DNA from: Flavobacterium marginilacus
Lineage (GTDB): Bacteria > Bacteroidota > Bacteroidia > Flavobacteriales > Flavobacteriaceae
Assembly (NCBI RefSeq): GCF_026870155.1
Contig: NZ_CP113975.1
Location: 4,278,001 to 4,342,000, forward strand
Reading direction: 5' to 3'
DNA: 64,000 nucleotides
Shown: positions 48,238 through 57,416 of the stretch, piece after piece
Layout of the letters: each line of letters begins with the position of its first letter
Position numbering within the stretch: position 1 is the stretch's first letter
Notes under the pieces: generated by a model
Told to the model about the DNA's origin: nothing
Seen by the model: the letters and a program-made list of their open reading frames with translations, nothing else
Database searches by the model: none
Made by a program: the position numbers and the translations under genes

Positions 48238-50034
48238 TCAAGAAATTGTCATTTTGTGATGAAAAGGCGTAAATCCTGTAATATAAACATACTCTCCGCT
48301 GGTTCGCAAACTGCCCTGATGATAGGTATACTCTTCGCTGTCCAGATTTTCTACGTTTAAATGTTCGCATTTTCCCGGTCCAAATTGAATAGCATCTGTT
48401 CCCGCGGAAAGCGATCCCATTTCGGATTTTAGGAAATAATTATTTTTTTCATCCGCTACAGCTCCTGCAATACTGCTTCCCTCTTTAAAACACATTTCTA
48501 TCGTCACTTCGACATTTGGAGGGCCGTCTACTTTAAAATCTAAATTTAGAGCACCGTTATTTTCGGTAATTTCAATCACGGTAACCTGTTTTTTTACATT
48601 GCTTTTTGTTCGTGAATCAAAATCCATTTTATTCCAAAACCGGTCATCGGGTGATTCAGATAATTTGTAATCACCATCTGCTTTCAGGAATTCTTTGGCA
48701 AGAGGCTGGTAATAATCTCCTTCTTTGGTTTCTTTCAGTATATATTTATTCCCTTCTTTTACAATTCCGTCACTGCTAAAATATCCCAATCTAAAAAACG
48801 AAGAAGACAGACGCATGTATTTCAATATCGCATCTCCTTTTCTGTACATTAAAAAATTAGGATTTGAGGATCTTCCCGAAACAACCATAATCGGTTTATC
48901 ATTCCCTCCAAACAGCGTCACAGAAGTTTTTCCGCGTCTGATTCTTGCCAGATTTGAAACTGCAAAAAACTTTTCAAAATCATTTGCGGTCTTTCCTTCA
49001 ACCGAAATTGGTTTCCGAAGCTCTTCATTTTCCATAAAAAACACGAGCGAATCCGACAGGACTTCAGCAGTAAAAGCAGGAAGATTTTCGATAAGATTCA
49101 CCATTTGGGCAAACACTGGGTTATTGGTATGAACTGCCATATAACGGTATTGCTGGTAAAACTTAATAACCGTCAGATTCATGAACTGATCCTGTCTTTT
49201 GGAATTTACCGTAACCAAATCTCCGTTGGTTTCTGTATGATAATAGCAGGCCGTCAGGTTTTTGCTGACAATTTCTAATAACTCCGGTTTATGCAGTAAC
49301 CTTGCCATCGTGATTAAAGCCTTGTCGATAACCGCTGAGTACACTCCGCTTCTTTCTGAATAATCACCGTCTTCGTTGATATCGATTCCTTCTGCAAGCC
49401 ATTCATTAATTCTTTGAATATATCTCGAATCCGGATACAGGGAATTGATATTTGCCAAAGCAGCACAAATAACCCATCTGTGATTGGGAGTATGGACACC
49501 TCCCGTAATCATGGCTTCACCTGCATTCAGAATAAACTTTTTCAATTTAGCTCTCAATGCCTCAAAATCTTTTTGCTTTTCCAGATTTAAAACTGTTGCC
49601 GCTGGACACATATATTCCAAAATAAAGGCTGTATCGGGCGGGGACTGCATGTTTCCTCCTGCGTCTAATGTGCCATCTGGATATTGCTTTTTCAGTAAAA
49701 CATCAATTGACTGATCCATTTTGTCTGCTACAAGTCTGGACTTATAATATTCCGAAGCAGAATTGGATATCGAGGCTGCCATAACAGAAATAGATCCAGC
49801 TATAGAACGAAAACTATTTGTTCGTATCGCGGAATCAATCGGAGCTTTATCCAATAGGCTCTTTACTTTGGCATCATTATTCAAGATGAGCTTTTTCATT
49901 AACAGAGTATCTTCTTTTGCACCACTACTGTTCGAAAAAAAATCATTTGCAAAAGCGATATCACTTACTAAAGCACCCGCCAATGAAAGACTTCCAAGTC
50001 TAAGAAATTCTCCGCGGCTCATCTGATGTTTCAT
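48238..50034 (-). CDS. Secreted lyase-like protein, alpha-toroid plus beta-sandwich
   Basis: 598 residues. The N-terminus MSRGEFLRLGSLSLAGALV resembles a Tat signal, with only one Arg where twin Arg are usual, so it may be Sec-exported. The first half is helical with features of alpha-toroid polysaccharide lyases (YPDGTLDAGGNMQSPPDTAF, GGVHTPNHRWVICAALANIN, GDYSERSGVYSAV with Tyr and Asn/His candidates). The second half is beta-rich (KTSVTLFGGNDKPIMVVSG...). It resembles heparinase/hyaluronate-lyase architecture, but I cannot assign a family. DUF4861 and hypothetical genes flank it; role likely in uronic-acid glycan cleavage. Confidence 0.55.
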   Translation of the reverse strand: MKHQMSRGEFLRLGSLSLAGALVSDIAFANDFFSNSSGAKEDTLLMKKLILNNDAKVKSLLDKAPIDSAIRTNSFRSIAGSISVMAASISNSASEYYKSRLVADKMDQSIDVLLKKQYPDGTLDAGGNMQSPPDTAFILEYMCPAATVLNLEKQKDFEALRAKLKKFILNAGEAMITGGVHTPNHRWVICAALANINSLYPDSRYIQRINEWLAEGIDINEDGDYSERSGVYSAVIDKALITMARLLHKPELLEIVSKNLTACYYHTETNGDLVTVNSKRQDQFMNLTVIKFYQQYRYMAVHTNNPVFAQMVNLIENLPAFTAEVLSDSLVFFMENEELRKPISVEGKTANDFEKFFAVSNLARIRRGKTSVTLFGGNDKPIMVVSGRSSNPNFLMYRKGDAILKYMRLSSSFFRLGYFSSDGIVKEGNKYILKETKEGDYYQPLAKEFLKADGDYKLSESPDDRFWNKMDFDSRTKSNVKKQVTVIEITENNGALNLDFKVDGPPNVEVTIEMCFKEGSSIAGAVADEKNNYFLKSEMGSLSAGTDAIQFGPGKCEHLNVENLDSEEYTYHQGSLRTSGEYVYITGFTPFHHKMTIS

Positions 50035-50114
50035 ACACTTCGATTTTGGTTAGTTAATACTCAGGCAATTTGAAGCAAAAACCATTGGTCAATTGGTTCT
50101 TTTTGACAGCTATA

Positions 50115-50681
50115 TTAGTTGTCCTCAATTTTTACAAGCAAAAAATTTATACCCAAAGGGTTTTCGGTCATTTTACAGATTAAAGGAAAATCCAGATTTT
50201 TTATAATCCACATTTCGGTCTTATCAATTTGTGCTGTGACATGAAAAGCATCAACTGATTTTCCATCTAGAACAACACTGTTTTTATCCGTTTTTTCATC
50301 CAGCACATAAGTAGTATTATTATAAACAAACTTCTTATTTTTAACTAAATCCTGATAAGCTGACTGCGAAATCATAAAAGAGGTTTCACTTGGTTTCAGT
50401 ACCAAAACAGGAGCGTATTCTCCTTGATTATAACTTAAAGCATTGCCGTTTTTTAATCCTTTCTGACTAATTACGATACTGCTTTTTACGCCTCTGGTTT
50501 CCAGATTGAGTACCAGTGTGTCCTTATCCATTTTGGTAACAAGCGTTAAAGACCTCGTTTGCCCGTGCAGTTTACAGACATAATTTAATTTGGTATTATT
50601 TTTAATCGCTGGAATGTAGTTTTGCGACATTCCCATTTGATATATTCCACAAAAAATGATGGCTAATAATATATTTTTCAT
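50115..50681 (-). CDS. Hypothetical secreted protein
   Basis: About 188 residues from the ATG at 50681 (MKNILLAIIFCGIYQMGMSQ, a signal peptide); the longer frame to 50753 overlaps the GH92 gene end and lacks a signal peptide start. The mature part is beta-rich (NYIPAIKNNTKLNYVCKL, LTLVTKMDKDTLVLNLETR, FVYNNTTYVLDEKTDKN). No family recognised. It sits 13 bp after the GH92 gene on the same strand and before the lyase-like gene, so it belongs to the main glycan operon and may be an accessory binding protein. Confidence 0.6.
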   Translation of the reverse strand: MKNILLAIIFCGIYQMGMSQNYIPAIKNNTKLNYVCKLHGQTRSLTLVTKMDKDTLVLNLETRGVKSSIVISQKGLKNGNALSYNQGEYAPVLVLKPSETSFMISQSAYQDLVKNKKFVYNNTTYVLDEKTDKNSVVLDGKSVDAFHVTAQIDKTEMWIIKNLDFPLICKMTENPLGINFLLVKIEDN

Positions 50682-50694
50682 CTGCTTCCTGTTT

Positions 50695-52974
50695 TTATTT
50701 TGTTGGCGGTAAAATTGTTGTTCCCCAAGCCGAAGGTTTTGAATCCATTTCAAAAATCAGTTCGCCTCCTTTAACAATATCATCGTGCATAATCCATGCT
50801 TTGCTGTATGGTTTCCCGTTTAAAAAAGCTGCTTTTATGTATTTATTTTTATCATTTAAATTCTTCGCTGTAATCTTAAACTGGTTACCGTTTTCTAACT
50901 TCACCGTTGTTTCTTTAATGAATGGCGTGTTCAATAAATAATACGGCTGGCCTGCATTAGGATACAGTCCCATCATGTGAAATGAAAGCCAGGAAGACAT
51001 TGCACCCGAATCATCATTACCCGGTAAACCTTCATGCGAAGTATTGAAATTATTGGTAATAATTTCATGAATTCTGTCACTGCTTAAATAAGGTTTTCCT
51101 ATCCAGTGGTACAAAGTAGGAGTCAAGAAAGAAGGTTCATTGGCAACGTTATACAATTTTGCATCAAAGAAAGTATCCAATCTTTTTTGGAAAGCTGAAT
51201 TACCGCCCGACTTACGCACAAGTTCCGGAACATCATGAGGAATACTGAATGAATACTCCCAAGAAGTTGCTTCATAGAAAAAAACGCACCAGTGGCATAC
51301 ATACCAAGGAGATTCTATAATAACCGGAGTATATTTGAAAGTAGGTTTTTGGATTTTTGATTCTCCAAAAACAATATCATCCAGCCAGTTTCCTGCAGCA
51401 TCTTTTGGCATGATAAAACCTTTAGCTCCATTATTTTCATAATCGGAACGCCATAAATTCTGCCAGCTGTCTGCCTGTTTCATGTATTGATTATACAGGT
51501 CGGTATAGCCCAGTCCTTTGGCCACGGTAGCAATATTGTAATCATTGTATGAAAAATCAATTGTCATATTTCCGGCACGGGGAACATTGTAAGGCACATA
51601 ACCCAAGCGCAGATATTCAGTCAGTCCGCCTCTTCCTTCTTTTTCTTCATTGCCGCCAGGAGGAACAGTCGCATCTTTCAGCATTGCTTTTAATGCCAAT
51701 TCATAATCGATACCTTTTAAGTTTTTAACAAATGCATCAGCAACTACAACCTCAGCATTAGAACCGCCCTGCGTACGGCCGTTGTCGTTACCGCTTCTGC
51801 CTTCGGGCATATAACCGTCTCTTTTGTAAATGTTCAGCATTGCGTTTACAATTTCGGCTTCACGCTTAGGATCTATCAAAGTAATAAGCGGACTTGAACT
51901 TCTGAAAGTGTCCCAAATACAATAAAAATCATCGTAATAAGGTTCATTATTTGTCCATAATGGATTTTCTCCCGTTCTGTTTACGGGTGCCAGCATGGTA
52001 TGGTACAAACCGGTGTAAAACATTTTTTTGTGTTCTATAGAAGTATCCGGCGAAAGCGTAATGCGGTTTAATAACTGTTCCCATTTATTTTCTAAACCAG
52101 TTAAAACAGTGCTGAAATCCCAATGCGGAATTTCGATATCCATATTATTTTTTGCTTTTAATTCACTTAAAAAAGAAATTCCGATCTTAACATTTAATTC
52201 CTGCTTCCCTTCTTTTCCAAAAGAAAGCAACGCTGCCGTTTTTTTTCCTGAATCAAATTGAGAAGACTGATCAGCATAAAATTTTCCGTCTTTCCAAGTC
52301 ACATATTTTGCAATTGGCTGATCAAAAGCGGCCCAGAAATAAACCGTATAAGCACGCCCATTATTCCAGCCTCCACGGATTCGGCTATAGCCTCTGACTT
52401 CATGATCCGAAACAACTTCTATTTGAGAACCAACAAACTGCTGTGCTTCTCTTCCGTCTGGTTCAGGCGATTCTCCCAAGAAAAAACCCGGATCGATTTT
52501 TAATTCTTTGGAAGCATTTCTTGGATACGTAATTCGGTAAAAAGATGCTTTTTCAGCTGTTGTTATCTCCGTTTTTATCTGATTTTCTTTGAAAACTGTT
52601 TCATAATAACCCAATTTCACATTTTCTTCGGCTCTATGCGATGTTTGATCTAACTTATCCAAAGCTCCGGAAAAAGGCATGATCTGGATATTGCCATATT
52701 TTGGACCGCCGCCGGTTCCGCTGACATGAATCTGGCTGAAACCCGTTACTTCTTTTGGCAATGCAAGCCAGCCGCTGTTTGAATTTACCGTACAGTCCGG
52801 ACTTGGTTTTACCATCCCGTAAGGATATGAAGGGCCAACAAAAACCCTGCCCACTCCTTCTGACCCAATCATAGGATCTACATAATTGTGAAGCTGGTTT
52901 TGGGCATTACTATTTTGAATAAAAAATAGTGATATCCCTAACATTAAAACTTTGGTACACATTTTTACTTGCAT
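50695..52974 (-). CDS. GH92 family alpha-mannosidase, canonical type
   Basis: 759 residues with a signal peptide (about 1-25); an ATG at 52962 is an alternative start. GH92 signatures: LHNYVDPMIGSEGVGRVFVGPSYPYGMVKPSPD at the N-terminal sandwich, then the (alpha/alpha)6 barrel with PPGGNEEKEGRGGLTEYLRLGYVPYNVP. The conserved acid residues in FYEATSWEYSFSIPHDV and SHEGLPGNDDSGAMSSW are also present. GH92 enzymes are Ca2+-dependent exo-alpha-mannosidases, acting on high-mannose N-glycans, mannans or glycolipids. A second, divergent GH92 gene lies upstream. Two such enzymes beside GH89 and NagB genes point to a mannose- and GlcNAc-containing target. Confidence 0.92.
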   Translation of the reverse strand: MQVKMCTKVLMLGISLFFIQNSNAQNQLHNYVDPMIGSEGVGRVFVGPSYPYGMVKPSPDCTVNSNSGWLALPKEVTGFSQIHVSGTGGGPKYGNIQIMPFSGALDKLDQTSHRAEENVKLGYYETVFKENQIKTEITTAEKASFYRITYPRNASKELKIDPGFFLGESPEPDGREAQQFVGSQIEVVSDHEVRGYSRIRGGWNNGRAYTVYFWAAFDQPIAKYVTWKDGKFYADQSSQFDSGKKTAALLSFGKEGKQELNVKIGISFLSELKAKNNMDIEIPHWDFSTVLTGLENKWEQLLNRITLSPDTSIEHKKMFYTGLYHTMLAPVNRTGENPLWTNNEPYYDDFYCIWDTFRSSSPLITLIDPKREAEIVNAMLNIYKRDGYMPEGRSGNDNGRTQGGSNAEVVVADAFVKNLKGIDYELALKAMLKDATVPPGGNEEKEGRGGLTEYLRLGYVPYNVPRAGNMTIDFSYNDYNIATVAKGLGYTDLYNQYMKQADSWQNLWRSDYENNGAKGFIMPKDAAGNWLDDIVFGESKIQKPTFKYTPVIIESPWYVCHWCVFFYEATSWEYSFSIPHDVPELVRKSGGNSAFQKRLDTFFDAKLYNVANEPSFLTPTLYHWIGKPYLSSDRIHEIITNNFNTSHEGLPGNDDSGAMSSWLSFHMMGLYPNAGQPYYLLNTPFIKETTVKLENGNQFKITAKNLNDKNKYIKAAFLNGKPYSKAWIMHDDIVKGGELIFEMDSKPSAWGTTILPPTK

Positions 52975-53023
52975 ATTTTTTTCTTTGCAGTTTTTTTAAT
53001 CTATTAACTCCTTATCCTTTTTT

Positions 53024-53163
53024 AGAAACATATAGAAACATAGAATTATAGCATTTGAAAAGAATTTGATTAGTATCTTATTTCACATAATGAATATGTA
53101 AAAAGCTGTGGTATTTCTATTCATTCTTTAAATCGTTAGCTATAAATCTATGTATCAAAATGT
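53024..53163. repeat. Long inverted-repeat element, family B, copy 2
   Basis: About 140 bp between GH92 genes with arms such as AAACATAGAATTATAGC (53037-53052) and GCTATAAATCTATGT (53139-53153). Length and CATAGA-type arms match the element at 32693-32831. Confidence 0.65.
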
Positions 53164-53242
53164 AATTTCATTTTTATCTAACAAAAATTACATACTATGA
53201 GTAAAATTTAGTGACAATCTTCTAATTAACTCAGTACAACAT

Positions 53243-55567
53243 TTACTGTTTTGGCTTATCCGACATCTCTAAAATTAATTTTCCGCCGCTTGTAATATCA
53301 CTATGAGTAATACTAAACTTTTCTACAGCTGTATTGCTGCGAGTTATTTTGTTTATATAAATATTCCCTGGATTATTGTTTTTGGCTTCAATAACAAAAT
53401 TTCTGCCAGAATAATATTTTGGGTTCAATTGAATTGTCACTTTGTTAAAGATTGGGCTTCCTATCTGGTATTCAGGATTTGCATCTGTCCCTCCGTTCAT
53501 CTGAAATAAACCTATTTTTAGAAGCACATTCAGACTTCCCATCAAACCTTGATCTTCGTCCCCATTGTAACCAGTGCTTGGCGATAAACCACTGAAAGTT
53601 TCCTTTACTACATTTCTAGTCCAATACTGCGTTAAATCAGGTCTTCCAAGGAGATTAAAAACAAACGATGTCTGTATCGACGGCTGATTTCCAAAATTGA
53701 TTGGAATTCGGCTAAACTCTGGATGCAGTTCGGCATCATGCGAAGTTCCGGAGGTAAACTTTAATTTTTGGGCAGCTTCAAATTGAGTGTTTAATTTGTC
53801 AGCCGCTTTTTCTTTTCCGCCCATCAAATCTGCTAGACCACTTATATCGTGAGGTACAAACCAAGTTGACTGTGCACCATTCGATTCTATAAATCCGGTT
53901 TCATATTTATACGGATCATAATTTGCGAGCCATTCGCCATTCACATTTTTTGGGCGCATCCATCCAGCTGTTTTATCAAAAACATTTTGGTAGTTTTTGG
54001 ATCTGTCCATAAAATATTTATAATCCTCATCGTGATTTAATTTCTTAGCCAATTGTGCCAAAGTCCAATCCTGATAAGCATATTCTAATGTCTGGCTGGC
54101 ACCGTCCTGATGACTCCCGAAATTACCGTCCGGGAGAGGGTAAGGTACAAAACCTTTTTCCATATAATATTTCAATCCGCCGCCAATGCTTGTATTATGC
54201 TCATATCCTGCTTTTCCCATAATCCCATTTAACATGTGATTTTTTTTCAATGCCTGATAAATAGATTCCAAATCATCTTTTACCAGTCCTTTTTGAATAG
54301 CACTAACTATAAAAGGCGTTGCCGAAGCTCCCGTCATAACATAAGTATCATTTCCTCCAGAAGGACCGCGGGGAATCATGCCGCCGTCTTTGTAATACTG
54401 CATTAATGAATGAACAAATTCGTCCATTATTTCAGGATAAACAAGTCCCCAAAGGGTATTTATTGTCCATTGGGCACCCCAGAACGCATCAGAATTGTAC
54501 TGATTAAATTTTGGTTTTCCATCAGCATCGAGAGGCAATTGCCCGATTCTGAATTTTTCTCCTGTATTATCTGGATATGCTCCATTGGCATCACTGATCA
54601 TTTTTCGTCCCTGCAGCGCGTGCCAAAGATCTGTGTAAAATCTTCGCTGATCAGTTTCTGTTCCGCCTTCAATTTTTATTCTGCCCAACAGATTATTCCA
54701 TTCGGTTTTTGATTCTGTAACTGCTTTATCAAAATCCCAATGAGGCAATTCTTCTTGAATATTGATAGCCGCGTTTTCAAGCGAGGTATAAGAAATCCCC
54801 GCTTTCATTAATACCACTTTATCTGATTTACCAAAACTTACCAAATAATTACCTGTAGCTCCATCTTTCTCTACCGAAACAATCGGTGTTTTGAACATGA
54901 TTTTAAAAAAAACCGTTACTGGTTTTGGCCTTCTAAAATTGGTACTCATTATTAATGATCCTGAAAGCTCATAATCATTGTTCTTTTCTAATGTTCCGTC
55001 TGTATTGTCACATGGTCCTAAAACTGTATTTAGGTTAAAAAGAATTGCTTTCTGAGCATTTTCGGGAAATGTATATTTGTGAAAACCTACTCTTTTGGTG
55101 CTTGTCAATTCCGAAGTTATCTGATATCTGTCAAGTACCAAAGAATGATATCCGGGCGTTATTTTTTCGGTATCATGGCTGAATTTTGAATAAAAATCTT
55201 TGAAAATATTTTTTTTGCTTTCGCCAATGATAGTTACCGGAATTACCGAAAGTCCAGAAAGCTGCCATTCATGAATATGACTGAAGCCTTTTATGGTGTC
55301 ACTTGTGTATTTGTAGCCGCCTCCCCAATCGCCTTTAATTTCCGTATCGGGACTTAAATTCACCATACCGAACGGACGGCTTGCAGAAGAAAAGAAAAAC
55401 CACCGCGAGTTCTCAGTATCGAGCAAAGGATACACCTTATCCACCAGCTGATCTTTTAACTGATCCTTTGGAAGAGAAGCTGTTTTTTCCGTTTTACATG
55501 ATACTAACAAAACGAGAGCTAAACTTATTCCTATATTACCGATTTTTAAAATTTTCTTTAGTCTCAT
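53243..55567 (-). CDS. GH92 family protein, divergent
   Basis: 774 residues, lipoprotein-like N-terminus (MRLKKILKIGNIGISLALVLLVSCKTEK, Cys near residue 24). The barrel carries DAFWGAQWTINTLWGLVYPE, GFVPYPLPDGNFGSHQDGAS, TLEYAYQDWTLAQ, FIESNGAQSTWFVPHD and GDEDQGLMGSLNVLLKIG. The GGNEEKEGRGG stretch of the first GH92 is not conserved here and the base motif reads GDEDQG instead of GNDDSG. It may be a GH92 of another subfamily, with different linkage preference, for example mannose next to phosphate; that is speculation. Lipoprotein anchoring suggests surface display. Confidence 0.85.
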   Translation of the reverse strand: MRLKKILKIGNIGISLALVLLVSCKTEKTASLPKDQLKDQLVDKVYPLLDTENSRWFFFSSASRPFGMVNLSPDTEIKGDWGGGYKYTSDTIKGFSHIHEWQLSGLSVIPVTIIGESKKNIFKDFYSKFSHDTEKITPGYHSLVLDRYQITSELTSTKRVGFHKYTFPENAQKAILFNLNTVLGPCDNTDGTLEKNNDYELSGSLIMSTNFRRPKPVTVFFKIMFKTPIVSVEKDGATGNYLVSFGKSDKVVLMKAGISYTSLENAAINIQEELPHWDFDKAVTESKTEWNNLLGRIKIEGGTETDQRRFYTDLWHALQGRKMISDANGAYPDNTGEKFRIGQLPLDADGKPKFNQYNSDAFWGAQWTINTLWGLVYPEIMDEFVHSLMQYYKDGGMIPRGPSGGNDTYVMTGASATPFIVSAIQKGLVKDDLESIYQALKKNHMLNGIMGKAGYEHNTSIGGGLKYYMEKGFVPYPLPDGNFGSHQDGASQTLEYAYQDWTLAQLAKKLNHDEDYKYFMDRSKNYQNVFDKTAGWMRPKNVNGEWLANYDPYKYETGFIESNGAQSTWFVPHDISGLADLMGGKEKAADKLNTQFEAAQKLKFTSGTSHDAELHPEFSRIPINFGNQPSIQTSFVFNLLGRPDLTQYWTRNVVKETFSGLSPSTGYNGDEDQGLMGSLNVLLKIGLFQMNGGTDANPEYQIGSPIFNKVTIQLNPKYYSGRNFVIEAKNNNPGNIYINKITRSNTAVEKFSITHSDITSGGKLILEMSDKPKQ

Positions 55568-55718
55568 ATATTCTATGTGTATTGACTGGGCATATATTGT
55601 TTATGCTTCATGGCTCTAACTTACCAATTACAATTCTAAAAGATGCTATATTTTGGAAACTTCTCATTCAAAAGCTAAAACATTTTTTAGAACAAAGTCT
55701 AAACCAAACTTTTAATAA

Positions 55719-55754
55719 AAAAAGGAGAAGAAATATAATCTTCTTCTCCTTTTT
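55719..55754 (-). terminator. Strong terminator after susD
   Basis: Perfect 14-bp stem AAAAAGGAGAAGAA (55719-55732) / TTCTTCTCCTTTTT (55741-55754) with loop 55733-55740. It lies between the SusD stop (55793) and the second GH92 start (55567), so SusC/D mRNA probably ends or is attenuated here. Confidence 0.85.
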
Positions 55755-55792
55755 ATGAAATAAAATCTATCAGCAATCTGCTTTTAAATTAA

Positions 55793-57397
55793 TTAATATC
55801 CTGGATTCTGGTCTAAAGAAGGATTTAAAGCCTTAGCATAAGTTGGAATCGGGAAAATACGGCGATAAGTGTCCGCATTTGTTTTGAATCCCCATTTACC
55901 TTCATACTTACCAAAACGGATCATATCGTTTCTATGCCATGCTTCCCAAGCGAATTCACGGCATCTTTCTTTGTAAAGATCTTCTAAAGCTACACTTGTC
56001 CATGCTGCAGAAGTAGAACGATTAGTACGTACATTATTTACCAATGTAAGAGCTGTTTGTCCTAATGTTGGATTACCTCCGCGAAGAATTGCTTCTGCTT
56101 TCATCAAGAGAACATCTGAATAGCGTAAAAACGGCACATCATTATTTTGGTTACGGCTGGTTGATGTATTGTCTGGATAAAATTTAATATTTCTATAACC
56201 CATGTTCCAGGCAATTTCATCATTTCCGCAGTCAAACAAAGCAGGATTCTGACGAAGAACGATGTCTGGTGTTAAGTTTACCTGATAAGTATAAGCAGCA
56301 GAACCATCTGCTCCTGTATAAAACTGATCGTACCCTTTTTTGGTTGTACTAACAGTTAAAGGAGTACCATTACTATTATATTGCAACCCTGTTAACCATT
56401 GATTGTTACGAATATCATTTACATCATCAAAATTGGCATAAAATTCAGGCAGAGTACTTCTAGGTGCACTTGGCGTAAAAGGAAGACCGAACTTTGCTCT
56501 TTCAGAACGAGGGACATCATAACGCGCATGATACATTTGTCCATTGAAACCTACTGTTGTAGCTGAAGGATCAAAAGGTACAGCAAAAATAAATTCTTTC
56601 ATTGCAGGACCATTATTCGGATAAAACATCTGAAGATAAGTGCTTCTAGGCTCAACGGCATACAATCCAGAATTAATTACCGCATCACAAGCAGCAATAC
56701 AATCATTGTAACGCTGTGTTCCTGTATAAACCTCAGCATTCAAGTATAATTTGGCAAGCATAGCATTGGCAGTCTGTTTATTTGGTCTGCCGTATGTTGT
56801 AATACCAGATGCAGGATTTAAATTAGGAACTGCTTTTTTCAATTCTTTTTCTATGAAATTGAAAACTTCAGTTCGGCTGGATCTTGCTTTAGAGCTAAAT
56901 TCCCCATATACCGTGTCCAGCGGTACACCGCCATAAGAGTCCATCAGCATAAAATAAGAAATAGCACGCATTGTTTTTAATTCGGCAATCATTGTTGATT
57001 TTTCTGAACCGGCCGGCATTGTTTTATCTAAAATTGAAATGGTCTGATTGCTCGTTCCGATAACAGCTTCTGCCCAGCCCCAAGGACCAACTCCATTGTC
57101 TGCAGTCCAATCATGGTAATGCTGGCAGGCATAACCTCTATTATCAAACCAGTTCCCACCGCGTGCAGGCATAATGGCTTCATCGGTAGTTATAGACTGT
57201 GACCACCACCAAGAAAATGCAAAATCTCCGCGAAAGGCAGTATATACTGCACCAGAAGCTTGAATATATTGTGCTGAATTCTGGGGGAATACATCTGGTG
57301 TAAGCTGCGTCGTAATTGGCACATCAAGATTTTCGCAAGAACTTAATAAGCCAACCATAAGTATTGGAAGTCCTAAATATTTTAATATATTTTTCAT
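55793..57397 (-). CDS. SusD/RagB-family glycan-binding lipoprotein
   Basis: 534 residues. The lipoprotein signal MKNILKYLGLPILMVGLLSSC places Cys at about residue 21. The SusD TPR-like fold is indicated by NSAQYIQASGAVYTAF, FMLMDSYGGVPLDTVY, TANAMLAKLYLNAEVYT and the C-terminal RCREFAWEAWHRNDMIRFGKYEG. It sits at the cell surface, holding the glycan over the SusC pore. It starts 19 bp after the SusC stop, the normal SusC-SusD order. Confidence 0.95.
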   Translation of the reverse strand: MKNILKYLGLPILMVGLLSSCENLDVPITTQLTPDVFPQNSAQYIQASGAVYTAFRGDFAFSWWWSQSITTDEAIMPARGGNWFDNRGYACQHYHDWTADNGVGPWGWAEAVIGTSNQTISILDKTMPAGSEKSTMIAELKTMRAISYFMLMDSYGGVPLDTVYGEFSSKARSSRTEVFNFIEKELKKAVPNLNPASGITTYGRPNKQTANAMLAKLYLNAEVYTGTQRYNDCIAACDAVINSGLYAVEPRSTYLQMFYPNNGPAMKEFIFAVPFDPSATTVGFNGQMYHARYDVPRSERAKFGLPFTPSAPRSTLPEFYANFDDVNDIRNNQWLTGLQYNSNGTPLTVSTTKKGYDQFYTGADGSAAYTYQVNLTPDIVLRQNPALFDCGNDEIAWNMGYRNIKFYPDNTSTSRNQNNDVPFLRYSDVLLMKAEAILRGGNPTLGQTALTLVNNVRTNRSTSAAWTSVALEDLYKERCREFAWEAWHRNDMIRFGKYEGKWGFKTNADTYRRIFPIPTYAKALNPSLDQNPGY

Positions 57398-57416
57398 AGT
57401 TTTTACAATTTAGTTT

